A stretch of DNA of 64,000 nucleotides from Mangifera indica (taxonomy: Eukaryota > Streptophyta > Magnoliopsida > Sapindales > Anacardiaceae): positions 10,044,001 through 10,108,000 of the forward strand of contig NC_058153.1 of NCBI RefSeq assembly GCF_011075055.1. Direction: 5' to 3'. A program made the translations under genes and the position numbers. This document shows positions 59,810 through 64,000 of the stretch, in pieces; the stretch's first letter is position 1; each line of letters begins with the position of its first letter. The notes beneath the pieces were generated by a model that ran no database searches, was not told the origin of the DNA, and worked only from the letters and a program-made list of their open reading frames with translations.

Positions 59810-62800
59810 TCACAACCCCTCAACCGCCACCTTGACACTACTAGGAAGCAAATCTCCAATGCTTCGGATACCCGAGTCATCATCGGTTTCAAGCCGAACA
59901 ACCATTGATTCATCTGTTGTCACACTGGCATTGGTGGGTAACCTAGATTTGAGCTGGTGAAGGCTAGGGGTCAAGACTTTATCTAACCAGTCTTCTAAAC
60001 CTGTTCTGCCAAGCCATACACCACCTACGATTTTCTCAAGGGCTTCATTGGGGATTTCGAGTGAAAGACCATTGCTGATGATGGTGGAGAACTTCTTTGT
60101 GATTGAATTTGCAATGTCACGTTTAATGGGGCTGAAATCCACCGGCTTGAAGACAATGGTGCCGTCTACTGAGTTAAGCAGGTCATGAGAGGCTGGTGAG
60201 GTTGAGGGTGATAATAACAGTCTGTTAACAAAGCCATGTTCTTCTTCATGATCAATTGTGAGGTCGCTTGAATTGTGTGATCCATCTGCTTTATCATCTC
60301 CATCATCGGCAGTCCGGTTCAGGTCAAATGATAGTCCAGAAACAGTTTCCTTTCTTGGTTTTGTTGACCTTTCTTCATTGTGAAGCCAACTGGGTCGGCG
60401 TTTTGCTGTTTTGTCCCAAAGAGAGAGCCTTAATTGCCAACCTCCACATGCTAAACTGGCCAGCTTCTTCTCGTTGAGGGTAATGCCATGGGACAAGAAT
60501 TTGAGAGAGTCTGGCAACCAATTGGCAGTGAGAATGAAGATAACCTTCCCCAGATTGATCTCACGGCCATGGGAATCAATGAGTCTGCCCCTCTCCATTG
60601 CCTGTTTTATACTTCCTCGAAGAAGCATTTCCGCTTCATCAATGTCTTCAAGCACGATTACAGAAAACGGGTGTCTTTTCACTGCCTCCCCTATTCTATC
60701 TAAAGTTGTTTTACCACGGAAACTAACATCAGAGTCTCCATCATCACGCCTTGAGCCAAGAGAGATCATTATCGGACTGGCACCACATACCAGCTCTGAT
60801 AGCGCGGATGCCATGTTCTTCTTGCCAACTCTGTCAGGACCAGTAAACAATAGCCACATGTCTCCCTTTGATCCAGCACCTCTGCGCTTCCCATTTCCCA
60901 ATTTACATTGAGTGACAGTGGTAGCAACGGCAGTTGCTGCTTCATGTTGCCACCATACTTTCTCCATTAGACCTTTGACAAGCCTCTTGAACGAGTCAGC
61001 ATCTGACGTGTTTAGAAGTTTGTCACTCTGCAATTCATGGAAATTATTCTGTGGTTCAAAAGATATGCAACCTAAGAAGTCATTAATGCGTTCTTTTTGG
61101 TTTTTCTCAGGCATTGTTCCCTTTGATCGACCAAGAACAAGCTCTGTCCTCACAGGGCTAACTGGAGGAGAAACTTCAGAGTCTGATGGCTGGCTGGTGA
61201 CAGGATTTGTGCTCAATTGTAGTGTGTCCCTGATATTCCTATTCGGTTGTAACTTTGGTTGGAAAGGTTGGCGTGCAAGCAGGTTTGGATTGCATAAGCC
61301 CGTCATTGAGATAGGTGGTGATGGCACAATTCTCTCAGTACCAAAACCTGGCTGATGGAAATTAGGATGTATATGCAAGCATGTATCATTCCATTTCTTC
61401 TGCAGTTCCTGGCTTTTTTGCTTCCAGATCAAATCCTGATCTTTAGTCTGTAAAAACGACAACAATACAAATCATGACTTATTGATCTGAGAGTAATAGT
61501 CTTTGAAAACAAATAACAAAACATTATGCGAAATGAGATGATCAATTTGACTTTGAAGTTACCAGTATCTGATCTACTGTTTTAGCATCATCATGAACTT
61601 TAGCATTATGCAACCACTGTGGCAGAGATGGCCTTGCCACTTCTGATGAAGACTTTTCAAACTCCTTGGCTAATTTTGTGACTTCTTGTTCATAATTCTG
61701 CATACATTGTGGGCAACAGAACATTCTCCTAAAAGGATCCATGTTCTCAGAAACCCGCCTCGTTGGAGCAGTTGGAAAGCCCTTCAATGGGGCCAAAGAC
61801 TCAACAGAACTGCTCAGAATTCCATTCCCGTTGCTCCCAATCCTTTGAAAATTTAAAAAAGAAAAAAAGGTGAATATATGACCAAATTAAAGTAACATGA
61901 AGGTCATCATTCAAAGTCCAAGAAACTGCAAAATAAATTTAAAAAAATAAAACACCCAAAAAGAACTTTAGGATTCCATATCCAAACGCAAGATTCAACT
62001 TCAAAATAAGCAAGTTTCTCAAGAAAAGGACTTCCCCAGGAATAAAAATCTAGATAAAAACTATAAAATCATGGAATCTATAAACAGAAATTCTTGATGA
62101 TGATGAATCTAATATGTAATCTAAAATCATTGAAAAATTGATCAAAAAGAACCAAATATGTATATATACACACCTGGGGAACATCCCTGGAAGAGCTTTG
62201 GCAGCAATAGGAACAGCTTGCAGATCCCAATCACTTTCCATTGAAGGATGATAAACTTGACACCTCAAATATGTTTCACATGTAGCTGTCCCAATCAACC
62301 ACAACCTCCCTCCTCCACCACCACCACCAAATCTTACCAGAATCTTCCCCATCTCCGCCACAGCCTCCGCCACCACTTGCTGGTGCTGCACAGTCCCTGA
62401 ATTCGACACCCCCAAACTCAGCTGTTGCTCCACCAACCATTTCAAGTCACCCAAATCAACCATCACCCCTCCATTCCCAATCATCTTGCTCTCAATTATC
62501 CCACTCAATTCTCTCAGCTTCGCCACAATCTCACCCTTCTCAAAACTAAAATCTTTCCCCAACCGAATCACCTCAACATTCTTCAAAACCCCATCTAATT
62601 TTTTACTTTCAATCTTTATCAACAATTCTTTTACAATCATCTCCGGCTCCGATTCACCCACCAAAACCGGATTCTTTTTCTTACTTCTCAGAAATATGTC
62701 CATTACTCTCTTCACTTCTTCCCCTCTTTGCTGCCCGGATTGTACTCCTCCTCCGGTTCCTTGCTGCAACCGCGGATTGACATACAAATTCCTATTAAGA

Positions 62801-63363
62801 TTAGGCCTAAATCCCAAACCAATTGGGCTCGAATTCGAAACTGAAACCGAACAAGGTGTTGAATTTAAAGATTGCTCAATAGTGGCCTTAACCGCCGGAC
62901 TTGAAAAGCTAGCTTCACGCATCACTCTACTCACACTCGGGTCATCAAGAATGGAAATTATAAGCTGTTCAAGCTCAACTTTCACCGCTAAAAGCGGCTG
63001 CTGCTGTTGCTCGGGACATCCACGGCGTTGATGTGCTTGTGAGCGCTTAAGAGCGGCCATTAAAGCATTGGAAATTGGCGGTTCGAGGCCGGGGCTCATG
63101 TTCTGCGCGGTTGGAAGACGCTCCAAGGCCACGCTGAAACAAAGCTCTAAAGCACGGCACTGAAGCGGATGAGACGAATTGGGATGAGACTTTATACACG
63201 CTTGTCTTAAGAACCCAGATGGGGACGCCAAAAGGGTCGCCGCTACATGAAGCGGCGTCGTTTGGCCGTGGTTCCGGCGACCCGCGTCTGCTATAGAATG
63301 GTTCAACACACTGGCCGCCTCCGGCGTCAACGTCTGTTGGATCGTACTCAACCCAGCTCTCAT
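59810..63363 (-). CDS. SMAX1: SMAX1, Clp-ATPase-like repressor of karrikin/KL signalling, complete
   Basis: SMAX1 is a nuclear repressor destroyed by the KAI2-MAX2 (SCF) complex; it controls germination and hypocotyl growth. Three minus-strand exons, 62174-63363, 61563-61842 and 59810-61447, join in frame to 1035 aa (Arabidopsis is about 990); introns are 331 and 115 bp. The start is the ATG of MRAGLSTIQQTLTPEAA, the conserved N-terminus. A double Clp-N region spans residues 1-180 (RNHGQTTPLHVAATLLASP, RRGCPEQQQQPLLAVKVELE). The first ATPase region lacks a proper Walker A (NPVLVGESEPE). The second has GPDRVGKK (about 693-700) and VLEDIDE (about 755-761). FRGKT at about 733-737 is the degron-type motif needed for hormone-triggered degradation in this family. 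LSFDLN at about 862-867 is the EAR motif that recruits TOPLESS. SMXL6/7/8-type proteins diverge more at the N-terminus. No lesion seen. Confidence 0.97.
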
Positions 63364-64000
63364 TTGTCTCAATATATCAATAAAAATTCCTCCTTTCTGT
63401 ATAATATGAATCAGATAAAGAAAATTATAACCCAAACACCCAAAAAAAAAATTAAAGTTTCAACAAGTATAGATCCCTTTAGAAATGGATTGAATATCCC
63501 AAATAAATAAATCTAAAAGAAAACCAAGTATGTATATATATATAGATATAGATATATATATACAAAGAAATGGTGAGTGGTTCAACTTTTTTTCAAATAT
63601 TACAGTAGTAAGAAAGAGAGAACATGTAAAAGTAGTTAAGGCGCAGATGGGAATGAAAAGTGTATGTTTTGTTTATATGTTTATATATTGTTGGAAAGAA
63701 AGAGAAAGAATTTATGGAAATTTGAGGAGTTGGAAGTATTATATATATTGCTGTACAATGAGCTGCAAGGATTTCTGGAAAATGCCTTCTGGACAGTGAG
63801 AGAGAAACAGAAGAGAAATGAAATGCAAGCAAAGCCTCTTTCCCTCTACTTTTTGTGTCTTATAATCTCATCATATTTTTTACTTTTTACTTTATTTATT
63901 TTATGTAATTATTTTTACTGTAATTATTTATTAATTTTTTAATATATTTAAAATTTAATGTTGAATTGAATGTACTAATTTCAAAGGTTGGCGAGGCTAC
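63364..64000 (-). promoter_or_regulatory. SMAX1 5' leader and upstream region
   Basis: The frame is open for 24 more codons upstream to another ATG at 63435, but that stretch lacks family similarity, and a TATTATACAG acceptor-like sequence lies within it, so it is treated as leader. Farther upstream (plus 63790-63825) the minus strand is pyrimidine-rich, as in many plant leaders. An imperfect TA/GATA run spans 63528-63562. The transcription start was not determined. Confidence 0.45.

Noticed and set aside
60411..60911. 166-codon plus-strand frame
   Set aside because: It is the antisense shadow of SMAX1 exon 3, whose minus-strand frame has clear family motifs.
62486..63031. 181-codon plus-strand frame
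   Set aside because: Antisense to SMAX1 exon 1; it has no independent signal.

Overview
This is nuclear DNA from a flowering plant, most likely a eudicot. It is AT-rich, its genes carry GT-AG introns, and long stretches are nested, decayed LTR retrotransposons. Three host genes of known plant families are present. I cannot name the genus. Exon boundaries were read by hand from splice signals, reading phase and remembered family sequence; no alignment was run.

Layout. (a) 1-3162, plus strand: the last four exons of a cyclic nucleotide-gated channel, closest to CNGC15; the 5' part lies outside the window. (b) 4.9-9.5 kb, plus: a decayed Ty1/copia element. (c) 10092-15090, minus: a complete eight-exon plastid SecY gene (SCY1, 543 aa). 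(d) 15.1-24.4 kb: gene-free AT-rich DNA with degenerate repeats, a small inverted-repeat element and an 88-bp tandem duplication. (e) 24.4-34.6 kb: a Mutator-like (MULE) transposase pseudogene split by a Ty3/gypsy element of probable Tekay/Del type (25366-34134). (f) 34.8-35.2 kb: a minus-strand copia RNase H fragment. (g) 36.5-51.3 kb: a Tekay-type LTR (from 36525) split by a younger 11.6-kb Athila-type Ty3/gypsy element (37741-49386), which has 1.35-kb LTRs, a perfect 5-bp target-site duplication, gag-pol broken by five stops and a frameshift, and an ORF-1/env-like reading frame with one stop. (h) 51.3-53.2 kb: minus-strand LTR and leader pieces of further gypsy elements. (i) 53.2-59.8 kb: gene-free, with a MITE-like element, a GC-richer island and an (AT)26 microsatellite. 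(j) 59810-63363, minus: a complete three-exon SMAX1 gene (1035 aa), then its leader and promoter region to the window end.

The host genes do not form a pathway. The CNGC15-like channel concerns Ca2+ entry, SCY1 is the thylakoid protein-translocation pore, and SMAX1 is the repressor removed by KAI2-MAX2 karrikin signalling. About 44 kb of transposon-rich DNA separates SCY1 from SMAX1. I found no tRNA or rRNA gene and no CRISPR array, and no clearly new biological system. The most informative structure is the stack of nested insertions, which gives a relative order of events: the MULE is older than the Tekay element, and a Tekay-type LTR is older than the Athila element.
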